From: Thermoflexales bacterium
GTDB taxonomy: Bacteria; Chloroflexota; Anaerolineae; J036; Brachytrichaceae
Assembly: GCA_019694215.1 (NCBI GenBank)
Contig: JAIBCK010000019.1
Location: 1-45,279, forward strand
Direction: 5' to 3'
Length of the DNA: 45,279 nt
Both the position numbers and the translations under genes were made by a program. Shown piece after piece: positions 8,172 through 17,059 of the stretch (its first letter is position 1; every line of letters starts with the position of its first letter). Under the pieces are notes generated by a model. That model was not told the origin of the DNA. It made no database searches and saw only the letters and a list, made by a program, of their open reading frames with translations.

Positions 8172-9326
8172 ATGATCGTCATCGATGCGTCGCCGGCCGT
8201 CCACCGCAAGGCGGGGCTGGGCCGCTACGCCGAGGACTTGATCGGCGCGCTGGTCGATGAGAATGGCAGTGAGCGTTATGCGGCGTTTTATCACAACGCG
8301 GCCAGCGCGCGACCGAGCCCGATCATGGAACGCCTGACGTCAATTCGCCACCCGCAGTCGTCCTATCGCTGGCGGATGGTCACCCTGCTCGCTCAGCTTC
8401 TCGGCCGACGCCAGGACCGCGTGGTCGCGCCGCCGGGCGGCACGCTCTCGCTCTTCCACGCCACCGAGCACCTGCTTCCTCGCATCACGGGCGCGCCCAC
8501 GGTCTTCACCCTGCATGATCTGATCTTCCGCGCGTATCCGCGTTTCCACCTGCCGCGCAACTGGATCTACCTGCAGGTGAGCATGCCGCTGTTTCTGCGA
8601 CGCGCCACACAGGTTATTTGCGTGTCTGAATGGACGCGCCGCGACGCCGAACGGCTGTACGGCCTGGACGCGGCGCGCACGCATGTTGTGTATGAGGCCG
8701 CGCACCCGCGCTTCCGGCCGGTGCGTGATCCCGCCCGGCTGCGGGCCGCGCGCGAGAAGTATGGCCTCCCCGAGCGCTTCGTCTTCAGCCTGAGCACGAT
8801 CGAGCCCCGCAAGAACCTGCTTACCCTGTTCGACGCGTGGGCGCGCCTGGATGCCGCCGCGCTGGGCGATTTCGCCGACGCCCCGCTCATCATCGGGGGG
8901 CGTCAGGGCTGGCTAACGGACGAGACCTACGCTGCGGTCAAGGCGCGTGGGCTGGATGGGCGGGTGCGCTTCACCGGCTACATCGAGGACGACGACCTGC
9001 CGGCGTTGCTGTCGCAGGCCGCGCTGTTCTGCTTTCCTTCGCTCTACGAGGGCTTTGGCCTGCCGCCGCTCGAGGCCATGGCCTGCGGCGCGCCGACGCT
9101 GAGCTCGAACGCGTCCTGTCTGCCCGAGGTGCTGGGGGACGCCGCCGAATACGCCGCGCCGACCGATGCCGGCGCATGGGCGGCGGCCATCAGCCGGTTG
9201 CTTGGTGACGTGGGCGCCCGCGCGGAACTGGCGCGGCGCGGCCCCCCCCAGGCCGCCCGGTATTCGTGGGCGCGGGCGGCCCGGGAGACCGAGGCCGTGT
9301 ATGCCACGGCACTCGGTCAACGGTGA
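8172..9326 (+). CDS. Glycosyltransferase family 4 protein
   Basis: Retaining GT-B glycosyltransferase transferring a sugar from a nucleotide donor to an unknown acceptor, probably in cell-surface glycan synthesis. The 384 residues begin IVIDASPAVHRKAGLGRYAEDL, with the Gly-rich acceptor-side loop. The C-terminal donor domain shows STIEPRKNLLTLFDAW and the E-x7-E motif in PSLYEGFGLPPLEAMACG, then CLPEVLGDAAEYAAP. The terminator of sucD ends just 6 nt before the ATG and no Shine-Dalgarno is seen. No neighbouring glycan genes reveal the acceptor. Confidence 0.88.
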   Translation: MIVIDASPAVHRKAGLGRYAEDLIGALVDENGSERYAAFYHNAASARPSPIMERLTSIRHPQSSYRWRMVTLLAQLLGRRQDRVVAPPGGTLSLFHATEHLLPRITGAPTVFTLHDLIFRAYPRFHLPRNWIYLQVSMPLFLRRATQVICVSEWTRRDAERLYGLDAARTHVVYEAAHPRFRPVRDPARLRAAREKYGLPERFVFSLSTIEPRKNLLTLFDAWARLDAAALGDFADAPLIIGGRQGWLTDETYAAVKARGLDGRVRFTGYIEDDDLPALLSQAALFCFPSLYEGFGLPPLEAMACGAPTLSSNASCLPEVLGDAAEYAAPTDAGAWAAAISRLLGDVGARAELARRGPPQAARYSWARAARETEAVYATALGQR

Positions 9327-9347
9327 CGGGCGCCGGTTGCCGCGCGC

Positions 9348-10463
9348 TCAGGGCGCCGGGAAGGCTTCGACCGCCTCGGTGAACTTGTCGAGCGCCGTCT
9401 TGTTGATCGTCACGCCGATGCCCGGACCGGCCGGCAGCGGCATGAGGCCATCCCGGGTCTCGAGCGCCTCGTTCGTGATGTCCTGCTCCCAGTAGCGCGA
9501 GGCCGAGCTGGTGTCACCGGGTTTGCTGAAGTTGGGAAGCGTGGCGAGATGGATGTTGTGCGCGCGTCCAACGCCGGATTCCAACATGCCGCCGCACCAC
9601 ACCGGGGCATCGAAGGCGGCCGAGACATCGTGCACCCGGCGCGCCTCGGCGTGCCCGCCGACGCGGCCAACCTTGATGTTGATCACGCGCCCTGCCCGCA
9701 GCTCGAGGGCCTTGCGCGCGTCACGCGCGGAGAGGATGCTCTCGTCGAGACACAGCGCGGTCTGTATCCCGGCCTGCAGGCGGGCATGGTCGACGATGTC
9801 ATCGTAGGCCAGGGGCTGCTCGATGTAATCCAGCCCGAACTCATCCAGCGCGCGGAACGTCTTCAAGTCCGCCAGCGTATAGGCGCTGTTCGCGTCGACC
9901 GTGAGGTTGATCGACGGGAAGCGGGCGCGGACGGCCGACACCGGCGTCACGTCCCAGCCCGGCTTGATCTTGAGCTTGATGCGCTTGTAGCCCTGCGCCA
10001 CGTGGCGGGCGACGACGTCGACGGTGGCCTCGGCGCTGGGCTGAATGCCGAGCGAGACGCCGACCGGCACGGCATCGCGGGTGCCGCCCAGGAGCTGGCT
10101 GAGCGGGGCGTTGAGGCTGCGCGCCCACAGGTCCCAGAAGGCCATCTCGAGGACGGCCTTGGCCATGCGGTTGCCGCGGAAGGGGGCGAGCACGCCGGCC
10201 AACTGCTCGGGCGTCGAGAAGGCCTTTCCGACGATGCGCGGGATCAGCACATCCTTGAGGATGGCGACCGAGGTCGCGACGGTCTCCTCGCGGTACAACG
10301 GGAAGATATCATCCGAGACCGTCTCGGCCACGCCGGTCAGTCCCCCTGAGAACATCGTGATCAGGGCAAAGTAGCGCGAGGTGGCGACGCCAAAGGAGGT
10401 CTCGAAGCGGAACTTGAGCGGCAGGCGCACAAGGCGGAGCTCGATTCGGTCAAGGGTTAACAT
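9348..10463 (-). CDS. Enolase-superfamily enzyme, o-succinylbenzoate synthase / N-acylamino acid racemase type
   Basis: Member of the muconate-lactonizing subgroup of the enolase superfamily (371 residues). The N-terminal capping domain is followed by a barrel with the KxK pair (K163, K165 in KLKIKPG), metal ligands D190 (VDANSAY), E215 (YIEQP) and D240 (CLDES), and the opposite base K264 (NIKVG). [13 protein letters not shown] is typical of MenC/NSAR enzymes. No menaquinone genes are nearby, so racemase, dipeptide epimerase or OSBS activity cannot be distinguished. The frame is open far upstream, but ATG 10463 is chosen: the family begins [17 protein letters not shown] and a GATAAT sits 9 nt before it. 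Divergent from the CLC gene, tail-to-tail with the glycosyltransferase. Confidence 0.85.
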   Translation of the reverse strand: MLTLDRIELRLVRLPLKFRFETSFGVATSRYFALITMFSGGLTGVAETVSDDIFPLYREETVATSVAILKDVLIPRIVGKAFSTPEQLAGVLAPFRGNRMAKAVLEMAFWDLWARSLNAPLSQLLGGTRDAVPVGVSLGIQPSAEATVDVVARHVAQGYKRIKLKIKPGWDVTPVSAVRARFPSINLTVDANSAYTLADLKTFRALDEFGLDYIEQPLAYDDIVDHARLQAGIQTALCLDESILSARDARKALELRAGRVINIKVGRVGGHAEARRVHDVSAAFDAPVWCGGMLESGVGRAHNIHLATLPNFSKPGDTSSASRYWEQDITNEALETRDGLMPLPAGPGIGVTINKTALDKFTEAVEAFPAP

Positions 10464-10472
10464 GGTGCCCCG

Positions 10473-10478
10473 ATTATC
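10473..10478 (-). promoter_or_regulatory. -10 hexamer for the MenC-like gene
   Basis: GATAAT on the minus strand, separated by 9 nt from the ATG at 10463, with no Shine-Dalgarno between. It fits the near-leaderless arrangement seen before several other genes here. The divergent CLC gene starts at 10510, so the 46-bp gap must serve both; no clear -10 was found for the plus direction. Confidence 0.45.
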
Positions 10479-10509
10479 GCCGGGAAACCGGTGCTGAAGT
10501 GTCGCCGTA

Positions 10510-11751
10510 ATGCTCGTTTCCCGATACGAAACCATGCCCGACCGCATCCTCGCCCTCCCCGCCCGTATCGCGCGCTGGTCGCTCCTGAGCGCGCTGATCG
10601 GCGCATTGGCCGGTCTCGCAGCGGCGGGTTTGCTGCTCAGCCTGCGCTGGGCGACCGCGCAGTTTGAGGCCAGCGGGGTCGCGCTGCTGTTTCTCATGCC
10701 GGTGGCGACGCAGATCGTCTTCTGGCTGTATGCGCGCTTCGCGCCGAGCGTCGCGCGGGGGACGCCGCTGCTGGTCGAGAGGCTGGTCGACAACCGCGGA
10801 CCGGTGTCGGCGCGCTTGATCCCGATGGCCTTCGTGACGCCGCTGCTGGGCGTATTGACCGGCGCGCCCGCGGCGTCCATCACCGGGACCATACAACTGG
10901 GCGGCGCGTTGGCAGACAGCGTGTCCCGTCTGCTGCGATTGTCGCCGGAGGACCGGCGCATCCTGCTCATGGCCGGCCTCGGCGCCGGATTTGGCGCGGG
11001 AGCCGGCGCCCCGCTGGCGGGGGCGGTGTTTGGGCTCGAGCTCCAACGTCACGATGACATCCGCGGCCGGGGCACGGTCCCGTGTTTGGTGGCCGCGCTC
11101 GCGGCGAACGCCGTGGTGGAAGCGCTGGGGGCGTCGCCGCTGCGGATCCCGTTGACCTCAGCCCTGCCCTCCCTCTCTGCTGCGAGCCTCGCGCTGCTGA
11201 TCGGGCTGGGCGTGTTGTTCGGGCTGTGGGCGCGGCTCTTCCTGATCGCCACGCAGGCGTTGCGGCGCGCCTCCGAACGCCTGGTCGGCCCGCGCGCATG
11301 GCTGCAGCCCGCGCTCGCATCCGTGCTGATCGTTGGCCTGATCGCGCTGGCGGGCTGGCGCGAGGCCGCCGGCTTGAGCACCACCAGCCTTGCCGAAGCC
11401 CTGCACGGCGCGGGTGGCGGGCTCCAGGTGGCCATCCCCAAATTTGTCGTGACCGCGCTGGCCGTGAGTGGTGGCTTTCGGATGGGTGAGGTTACCCCGT
11501 TGTTCGTGATGGGGTCCGGCCTCGGCGTTGCCGCCGGGGGCTCGCTTGGCGTGGCACCGGATGTGCTTGCCGCGTTGGGCATGACCACCGTCTTCGGGGC
11601 CGCGGCCAACGTCCCGCTCGCTGCGGCGATCCTGGCCGGCGAGCGCTTCGGCCCGGCGGTGCTGCCAATGGCGCTCGGTGTGGCGTTGGTCGCCGATCTG
11701 GTCTCCGGCCCGCGTGGCATCTACGGATGGCGCCGCCGGGAAGGCGCGTGA
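10510..11751 (+). CDS. CLC-family anion transporter, fluoride-clade type, gating glutamate replaced
   Basis: Polytopic membrane protein of 413 residues with the CLC fold. Features that I associate with the fluoride (CLC-F/EriC-F) clade rather than the chloride clade are [32 protein letters not shown] and [14 protein letters not shown] (about 325-338). At the place where that clade has GREGT, this protein reads [10 protein letters not shown] (118-127), putting Ile124 where the external gating Glu should be and Ser123 for Arg. Without that Glu, family members lose proton-coupled exchange. No fluoride riboswitch is visible upstream. ATG 10534 is an alternative start. Assignment to the fluoride clade is from memory of its motifs. 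Confidence 0.72.
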   Translation: MLVSRYETMPDRILALPARIARWSLLSALIGALAGLAAAGLLLSLRWATAQFEASGVALLFLMPVATQIVFWLYARFAPSVARGTPLLVERLVDNRGPVSARLIPMAFVTPLLGVLTGAPAASITGTIQLGGALADSVSRLLRLSPEDRRILLMAGLGAGFGAGAGAPLAGAVFGLELQRHDDIRGRGTVPCLVAALAANAVVEALGASPLRIPLTSALPSLSAASLALLIGLGVLFGLWARLFLIATQALRRASERLVGPRAWLQPALASVLIVGLIALAGWREAAGLSTTSLAEALHGAGGGLQVAIPKFVVTALAVSGGFRMGEVTPLFVMGSGLGVAAGGSLGVAPDVLAALGMTTVFGAAANVPLAAAILAGERFGPAVLPMALGVALVADLVSGPRGIYGWRRREGA

Positions 11752-11803
11752 GCGGGAGAGTCGCCGACATGGCGCGTTCTCAGGCCTGGGCGTGAGACAG
11801 GTC

Positions 11804-11809
11804 GATAAT
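11804..11809 (+). promoter_or_regulatory. -10 hexamer for the ABC exporter operon
   Basis: GATAAT followed by 10 nt and ATG 11820, the same geometry as serA (TATAAT, 10 nt, ATG). An in-frame ATG at 11808 overlaps the hexamer itself, which argues for 11820 as the start. Confidence 0.5.
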
Positions 11810-11819
11810 GCTGGGCTCC

Positions 11820-13592
11820 ATGACAGCCGCAGAATTCAACGTCGCACGCGCGTGGCAACCTGATCGACGCAGTCCGCGCCGCTGGGTGTTCTCCTACCTC
11901 GTCCGCCAGTGGCCGATGCTCGTCGGCATCGTCGTCGGCGCACTCGGCAACGCCGCCGGTGCAGCCATCATGCAATCGCAGATCGGCGCGGCCTTTGGCG
12001 AGATTGCGCGACCCGATTTCTCCCTAGCCGTGGTGACCCAGTGCGCGCTGATCATCATCGGGTCGCAGATCGGGCGCGGCGTGCTGCAGTTCATCCGCAA
12101 CTTTTCAGCGGACTTTGCCGGCCAGCGCCTGGAACGCGACATGCGCGATGAGCTGTATGCCAGCCTGCTGGGCAAAAGCATGTCATTTCACGACCGGCAG
12201 CGCATCGGTGATGTGCTGGCCCGCGCCAGCAATGACGTGCGCGAGCTCAACCTGATGATGTCGCCGGGCGTCAACATCGTGCTCGGCTCGGGCGGCTTCC
12301 TGATCATGCCGCTGCTCGCCACGCCCCAGATCCACCCACAACTCATCGCGGTCCCGCTGGCGTTCTTGGCCGCCTACTTCTGGCTGGTGCGCGACTACCT
12401 CACCCGGCTCGCGCCGGCGACCGATCAGGTGCGCGCCTCGTTTGGCAGGTTGAACACCGCGCTCTCAGAATCCATCGAGGGCATCGAGACGGTGAAGGCG
12501 ACCGCACAGGAGGTGCGCGAGACGCGCCGCTTCGAGGCGACCCTGGCCGATTGGATCGCGGCGACGGTCAAACAGGGCTACACCGAGTCACGCTTCCTGC
12601 CGCTGCTGCTCTACGGGCTTGCGCACGCCTTCGGGCTGTGGCACTCGCTGAGCCTGTTTGCAGCCGGACAAATCGACATTGGCGCCGTCGTCGCCTACAA
12701 CGCGATGCTGACGCTGTTTCAGTTTCCGACCTTCGCCTCGCAGTTCGCCTACTCGCAGCTCGCTTCGGGCTTTGCGAGCGCACGGCGCATCCTGGCCCTG
12801 ATCAACGACGACGCCGGCACCTTCGCACAGCTCAAGGTGGCGGGCGGCGACGGCCACGCCGCGCCGATCCGCGGCGAAGTCGCCTTCCGCAACGTGACCT
12901 TCGGATACGAGGGCGGCCGGCCGGCGCTGCGCGATGTGTCGTTCACGATCAAGGCGGGGCAGACGGTGGCGATCGTCGGGCAGACGGGCTCAGGCAAGAC
13001 CAGCATCATCAAGCTGCTCAACCGCATCTACGATGTCAACGATGGCGAGGTGCTGATCGACGGCGTGGACGTTCGAGAGTGGAACCTTGGCGCGCTGCGC
13101 CGCCAGATCTCGATCATCGAGCAGGACATCTTCCTCTACTCGCGGGACGTGGCTGGCAACATTGCGTTTGGCGCGCCGGATGCCGATCAGGAACAAGTCG
13201 AGGCCGCGGCGCGCGCCGCGCAGGCGGATGGATTCATCCACGGATTCAAGGATGGCTATCAGACCCTGGTCGGTGAGCGCGGCGTCACGCTGTCGGGCGG
13301 CCAGCGCCAGCGCATCGCCATTGCGCGGGCCTTCCTGACGGACCCACACATCCTGATCCTCGACGATGCCACGAGCGCCATCGACTCGGCCACCGAGGAC
13401 GAGATCCAGCGCGCGATTCTGCGCGCTGCGCAGGGCCGCACGACGTTTCTTATCACCCACCGGCTCTCCCAGATCCGCTGGGCGGATGTCATCCTCGTGA
13501 TGCGTGGCGGTGCGCTCGAAGCCACCGGCACGCACGCCGAGCTGCTCGAGCGCTCGCCGAGCTACCGCGCGATCTTCGCGCGTCAGGAGTAG
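11820..13592 (+). CDS. ABC exporter half-transporter, degenerate-site subunit
   Basis: Type IV ABC exporter half: transmembrane domain (about 25-320) plus nucleotide-binding domain. Seen: Walker A GQTGSGKTS (near 390), Q-loop SIIEQDIFLY, canonical signature LSGGQRQR (near 490), Walker B ILILDDATSAID (near 510) and H-loop LITHRLS. The residue after the Walker B Asp is Asp instead of the catalytic Glu, as in the degenerate half of heterodimeric exporters. The partner gene begins 4 nt downstream. An in-frame ATG at 11808 is the alternative start. Substrate unknown; drugs or lipids are the usual cargo of such pairs. Confidence 0.9.
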   Translation: MTAAEFNVARAWQPDRRSPRRWVFSYLVRQWPMLVGIVVGALGNAAGAAIMQSQIGAAFGEIARPDFSLAVVTQCALIIIGSQIGRGVLQFIRNFSADFAGQRLERDMRDELYASLLGKSMSFHDRQRIGDVLARASNDVRELNLMMSPGVNIVLGSGGFLIMPLLATPQIHPQLIAVPLAFLAAYFWLVRDYLTRLAPATDQVRASFGRLNTALSESIEGIETVKATAQEVRETRRFEATLADWIAATVKQGYTESRFLPLLLYGLAHAFGLWHSLSLFAAGQIDIGAVVAYNAMLTLFQFPTFASQFAYSQLASGFASARRILALINDDAGTFAQLKVAGGDGHAAPIRGEVAFRNVTFGYEGGRPALRDVSFTIKAGQTVAIVGQTGSGKTSIIKLLNRIYDVNDGEVLIDGVDVREWNLGALRRQISIIEQDIFLYSRDVAGNIAFGAPDADQEQVEAAARAAQADGFIHGFKDGYQTLVGERGVTLSGGQRQRIAIARAFLTDPHILILDDATSAIDSATEDEIQRAILRAAQGRTTFLITHRLSQIRWADVILVMRGGALEATGTHAELLERSPSYRAIFARQE

Positions 13593-13596
13593 CGCG

Positions 13597-15432
13597 ATGG
13601 GGATGTTCTCTGGGCTCGCCTCCGAGGCCTACGATCGCCAGTACACCGACCGGCAGCTGGCGCAACGGCTGCTGCACTACGCCCGCCCTCACGCGCGCGA
13701 TGCGACGCTCACACTGATCACGATGGCCGGGCTCACCGTGCTCAGCCTGGCAGACCCACTGGTGGTCTCCCGTGCGTTGGACCTGCTCCGTTCCGGGGAT
13801 GCGTCGATCGACCGGGGCGCGCTGCTGGCCGGCCTGATCGGGCTGCTGCTCGCCTTCGCCGTGATGGTCTGGCTGGGCAACCTGCTCCGACGGCGGGCGA
13901 TGGCGCGCCTCGTCGCCAACATGATCGCGCAGATGCGGCGGGACGCCTTCGACGCGGTCATCCATCACGACCTGTCATTCTTTGACAAGTATCAGTCCGG
14001 CAAGCTGATCTCGCGCATCTCGAACGACACCCAGGAGCTCGCGCAGGTCGTCACCCTGGTCGCCGACCTGGGCAACCAGTTCGCGACCCTCGTCATCCTG
14101 CTGATCATTCTGCTCGGCATCTCGGTGCCGATGACACTGGCCGTCGCGGCCGCGGCACCCCTCGTGGCGCTTGCGGCGGCGGGTTTCCGGAAGTTGGCCC
14201 GCACCGTCACGCGCAACGGCTTCCGCGCCATCGCCGACGTGAACAGCGCCATCCAGGAGGCAGTGGCGGGGATCCGCGTGGCGAAGAACTTCAGCCAGGA
14301 GGCCGCGATGTATGACGGCTTCCGGCGCGTCAACCAGCGGTCGTTCGCGGTCAATGTCCGGCGCGGGCTGGTGCTGTCCAACATCTTCCCCACCCTGAAC
14401 GCGCTGACCGGGATTGGCACGGCGGTGCTGCTGCTGGTCGGCGCAAACACGGTGAAGGCCTCAGGGCTGTCGCTAGGCGCGCTCTACCTGTTCATCACCA
14501 GCCTGGACCGCTTCTGGTTTCCGATGACAAACCTGGCCTCGTTCTACAGCCAGATCCAGAGTGGTTTCGCGGCCTCCGAGCGCATCTTCGCGCTGATCGA
14601 CGCCGAAGCCAGCGTCAAGCAGCACGCCAATGCCGCGCCCTTCACACTGACCCGCGGCGAGATCCGCTTCGAGAGGCTGGGCTTTCGATACAACGCACAA
14701 CAGCAAGTCCTAACCGACTTCGACCTAACGATCAAGCCCGGCGAGAGCGTCGCCTTTGTCGGCCACACCGGGGCGGGCAAGAGCAGCCTGGCCAAGCTGA
14801 TCGGCCGCTCATACGAGTTTCAGTCCGGCCGCCTGCTGATCGATGGGCGGGACATTCGCGACTTTGACCTGCCCTCCTACCGCCGCCAGCTCGGCTTCGT
14901 TTCGCAGAGCCCGTTTCTCTTCGCCGGCACGGTCGCCGACAACATCCGTTATGCGGCACCTGAGCTGAGCGACGATGCGCTGCGCGAGGTCGCCGTGCGC
15001 ATCGGGCACGGCGAGTGGCTGGACAGCCTGCCCAATGGGCTCGCCACCGAGGTCGGCGAGCGCGGCGGTGCGCTCTCGCTTGGTCAGCGTCAGCTGGTCG
15101 CGTTGGCGCGTGTGATGGCCCAGCACCCGAAGGTGTTCATCCTCGACGAGGCGACCGCCAGCGTCGACCCATTCACCGAGGCGCAGATTCAGGCCGCCCT
15201 CGATGTGCTGCTGAAGTCCTCGACGTCGATTCTGATCGCCCATCGCCTGTCCACGGTCAAGGCCGTCGACCGCATCATCGTCCTCGACCACGGCCGGATC
15301 ATCCAGCAGGGCGGCCACAACGCCCTGATGGCCCAGGGCGGGCACTACGCCACGCTCTACGACACCTACTTCCGGCACCAATCAGCGGATTATCAGATTA
15401 CGTTGGATTCTCACAAGGCGGTCTCCCCATGA
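13597..15432 (+). CDS. ABC exporter half-transporter, consensus-site subunit
   Basis: Second half of the exporter, 611 residues, with an N-terminal transmembrane domain and a nucleotide-binding domain. Walker A GHTGAGKSSLAKL (near 390), Q-loop GFVSQSPFLFAG, Walker B VFILDEATASVD with an intact catalytic Glu, and H-loop LIAHRLS. The signature is LSLGQ, not LSGGQ. Together with the upstream subunit this predicts one active site (this Walker B with the partner LSGGQ) and one degenerate site. ATG 13597 follows an AGGAG at 13585-13589; the open frame before it overlaps the previous gene. Its stop overlaps the next start (ATGA). Confidence 0.9.
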   Translation: MGMFSGLASEAYDRQYTDRQLAQRLLHYARPHARDATLTLITMAGLTVLSLADPLVVSRALDLLRSGDASIDRGALLAGLIGLLLAFAVMVWLGNLLRRRAMARLVANMIAQMRRDAFDAVIHHDLSFFDKYQSGKLISRISNDTQELAQVVTLVADLGNQFATLVILLIILLGISVPMTLAVAAAAPLVALAAAGFRKLARTVTRNGFRAIADVNSAIQEAVAGIRVAKNFSQEAAMYDGFRRVNQRSFAVNVRRGLVLSNIFPTLNALTGIGTAVLLLVGANTVKASGLSLGALYLFITSLDRFWFPMTNLASFYSQIQSGFAASERIFALIDAEASVKQHANAAPFTLTRGEIRFERLGFRYNAQQQVLTDFDLTIKPGESVAFVGHTGAGKSSLAKLIGRSYEFQSGRLLIDGRDIRDFDLPSYRRQLGFVSQSPFLFAGTVADNIRYAAPELSDDALREVAVRIGHGEWLDSLPNGLATEVGERGGALSLGQRQLVALARVMAQHPKVFILDEATASVDPFTEAQIQAALDVLLKSSTSILIAHRLSTVKAVDRIIVLDHGRIIQQGGHNALMAQGGHYATLYDTYFRHQSADYQITLDSHKAVSP

Positions 15433-16583
15433 CGACACAGCCGCGCCCACTGGGCATCGCCCTGATTGGATTTGGCGGGATTGGCCGCGCGCACGCCCAG
15501 GCCTGGCGCGATGTGGCCCTGCACTACGGGCTCCCCGCCGGCACGCTGCGCCTGGTCGGCGTGGCCACCGCGCGCCCGGAGACGGCGAAACAGGCCGGGC
15601 AGGCGCTGGGCGACGTGATCGCCACATCCGACGCGGGCGCGCTGATCGGGCGCGCCGATGTCGACATCGTGGATGTCTGCACCCCAGGCGACAGTCACCT
15701 TGCGATGGCGCAGCTGGCCTGTGCGGCGCGCAAGCACCTCTATCTTGAGAAGCCGGTCGCAAATGACCTGGCCGACGCGCGGCGCGTGGCCGCGGCGGTA
15801 CGGCAGGCCGGCGTCGCCGCGCAGATCAACTTCAACTACCGTTGGCTCCCGGCTGTCCAACGCATGAAGGAATTGATCGCACAGGGCTTTCTCGGTGAGC
15901 TGCGCGCGGCAAGCGGCCGCTACTGCCGGTCCAGCCACGCCGACCCGCAGCGCGCGCACAGCTGGCGGCACGTCCGGGCGCGCGCGGGCGGCGGCGCGCT
16001 GGCTGACCTCGGGGCGCATGTTCTCGACCTGCTGCAGTGGCTGGCCGGCCCCATCACCCAGGTGCGGGCCGCGACGCGCACCGTGATCGCACAGCGTCCC
16101 ACCCGGGCCGATGGCCCCGCCGATGGCCTCGTGGACACCGACGACGAGGCGCGCGCACAACTGCGGTTTGCAAGTGGCGCCGAGGGGGTGCTCGAAACCA
16201 GCCGCATCGCCATCGGCGCGCTGAATGAGCTGACGCTCGAACTGCGGGGCAGCGCGGGTGCCCTTCGCTTCAACCTCGACGATCCCAACGCGGCGTGGGC
16301 GTATGACGCGACATTGCCCGAAGCCCGCCGCGGCTGGACGCGCCTGGAGACCGTGCAGCGCTATGCGGGTGCCAAACACCCGGACTGGGCGTCGGCTGTG
16401 GGCATCAGCCGCTCGCATTGCGAGGGCGTGTATCAGTTTGCCCGCGCGATCTGGGAGGACCGGCCCGCCGAGCCCGGCCTGCTGGCCGGCCTGCGCGCGC
16501 AGGCGGCGATCGAAGCTGGCTATGCGTCAGCCGGCACCGATGCCTGGGTGCCAGTGTCGACATTCGATCTGGAGGTGCCGTGA
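15429..16583 (+). CDS. Gfo/Idh/MocA-family oxidoreductase
   Basis: NAD(P)-dependent dehydrogenase of 384 residues, acting on an unknown sugar, cyclitol or related alcohol. The Rossmann motif IALIGFGGIGRAHAQAW and the hallmark YLEKPVAND are clear, as is the substrate-domain start INFNYRWLPAVQRMKEL. It begins at ATG 15429, overlapping the ABC subunit stop by 4 nt, so it is translated from the exporter mRNA. Why an oxidoreductase is coupled to the exporter is not evident. Confidence 0.9.
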   Translation: MTTQPRPLGIALIGFGGIGRAHAQAWRDVALHYGLPAGTLRLVGVATARPETAKQAGQALGDVIATSDAGALIGRADVDIVDVCTPGDSHLAMAQLACAARKHLYLEKPVANDLADARRVAAAVRQAGVAAQINFNYRWLPAVQRMKELIAQGFLGELRAASGRYCRSSHADPQRAHSWRHVRARAGGGALADLGAHVLDLLQWLAGPITQVRAATRTVIAQRPTRADGPADGLVDTDDEARAQLRFASGAEGVLETSRIAIGALNELTLELRGSAGALRFNLDDPNAAWAYDATLPEARRGWTRLETVQRYAGAKHPDWASAVGISRSHCEGVYQFARAIWEDRPAEPGLLAGLRAQAAIEAGYASAGTDAWVPVSTFDLEVP

Positions 16584-17059
16584 TGCGTGTCATTCCGCCC
16601 CGAAGCGAACCCCCGTGGACGCCGCCCATCGACCCGCGCAGCGTCGTTGCGCCAAGCCGGGACATCTACGCGGCGATGGGCGAGGAAAACATCTTCGCCA
16701 TGCTCGCAGATTTCTACGTCCGCCTCGAAACGTCCAGCATCCGCTGGATGTTCGCCGATGACATGCGCGAGGCTTCGCGGCGTTCGGCGGCCTTCTTTGT
16801 GGGCCTGCTCGGCGGGCCGCCGCTGTATCTCGAGCGCTATGGTCGGCCGATGATGCGCGCCCGACACCTGCCCTTCCCCATCGACCCGGCGGCACGTGGC
16901 ATCTGGCTGTCGCTGTTTTTGGAGACGCTGGAGGACGCCCCGACGCGCTATCGCTTCCCCGCCCAGCACCTGGATGGCTTCAAGGCCTTTCTGGATGGCT
17001 TCTCGGCCTGGATGATGAACACCGCGCCTACGGAAGCTGATACGCCAGCGTCCCCGTAG
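16583..17059 (+). CDS. Group II truncated haemoglobin
   Basis: Small haem protein of 158 residues with a 2-on-2 globin fold, binding oxygen or NO, or acting in redox protection. Hallmarks: Tyr45 at B10 (FYVRL), YLERYGRPMMRARHLPFPI with proximal His95, and Trp108 at G8 (RGIWLSLFLETLED), which is typical of group II. A proline-rich extension of about 25 residues precedes the globin. ATG 16583 overlaps the preceding TGA (TGATG), so it ends the exporter operon. Its 3' end overlaps the convergent propeller gene by 32 nt. Confidence 0.88.
   Translation: MRVIPPRSEPPWTPPIDPRSVVAPSRDIYAAMGEENIFAMLADFYVRLETSSIRWMFADDMREASRRSAAFFVGLLGGPPLYLERYGRPMMRARHLPFPIDPAARGIWLSLFLETLEDAPTRYRFPAQHLDGFKAFLDGFSAWMMNTAPTEADTPASP

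Noticed and set aside
10464-10509. Fluoride (crcB-type) riboswitch before the CLC gene
   Set aside because: The gap is only 46 bp and lacks the pseudoknot-forming conserved blocks of that riboswitch.
9348-10970. Extended N-terminus for the MenC-like gene reaching into the CLC gene
   Set aside because: The extra residues are low-complexity antisense of the CLC gene; family homology begins at 10463.
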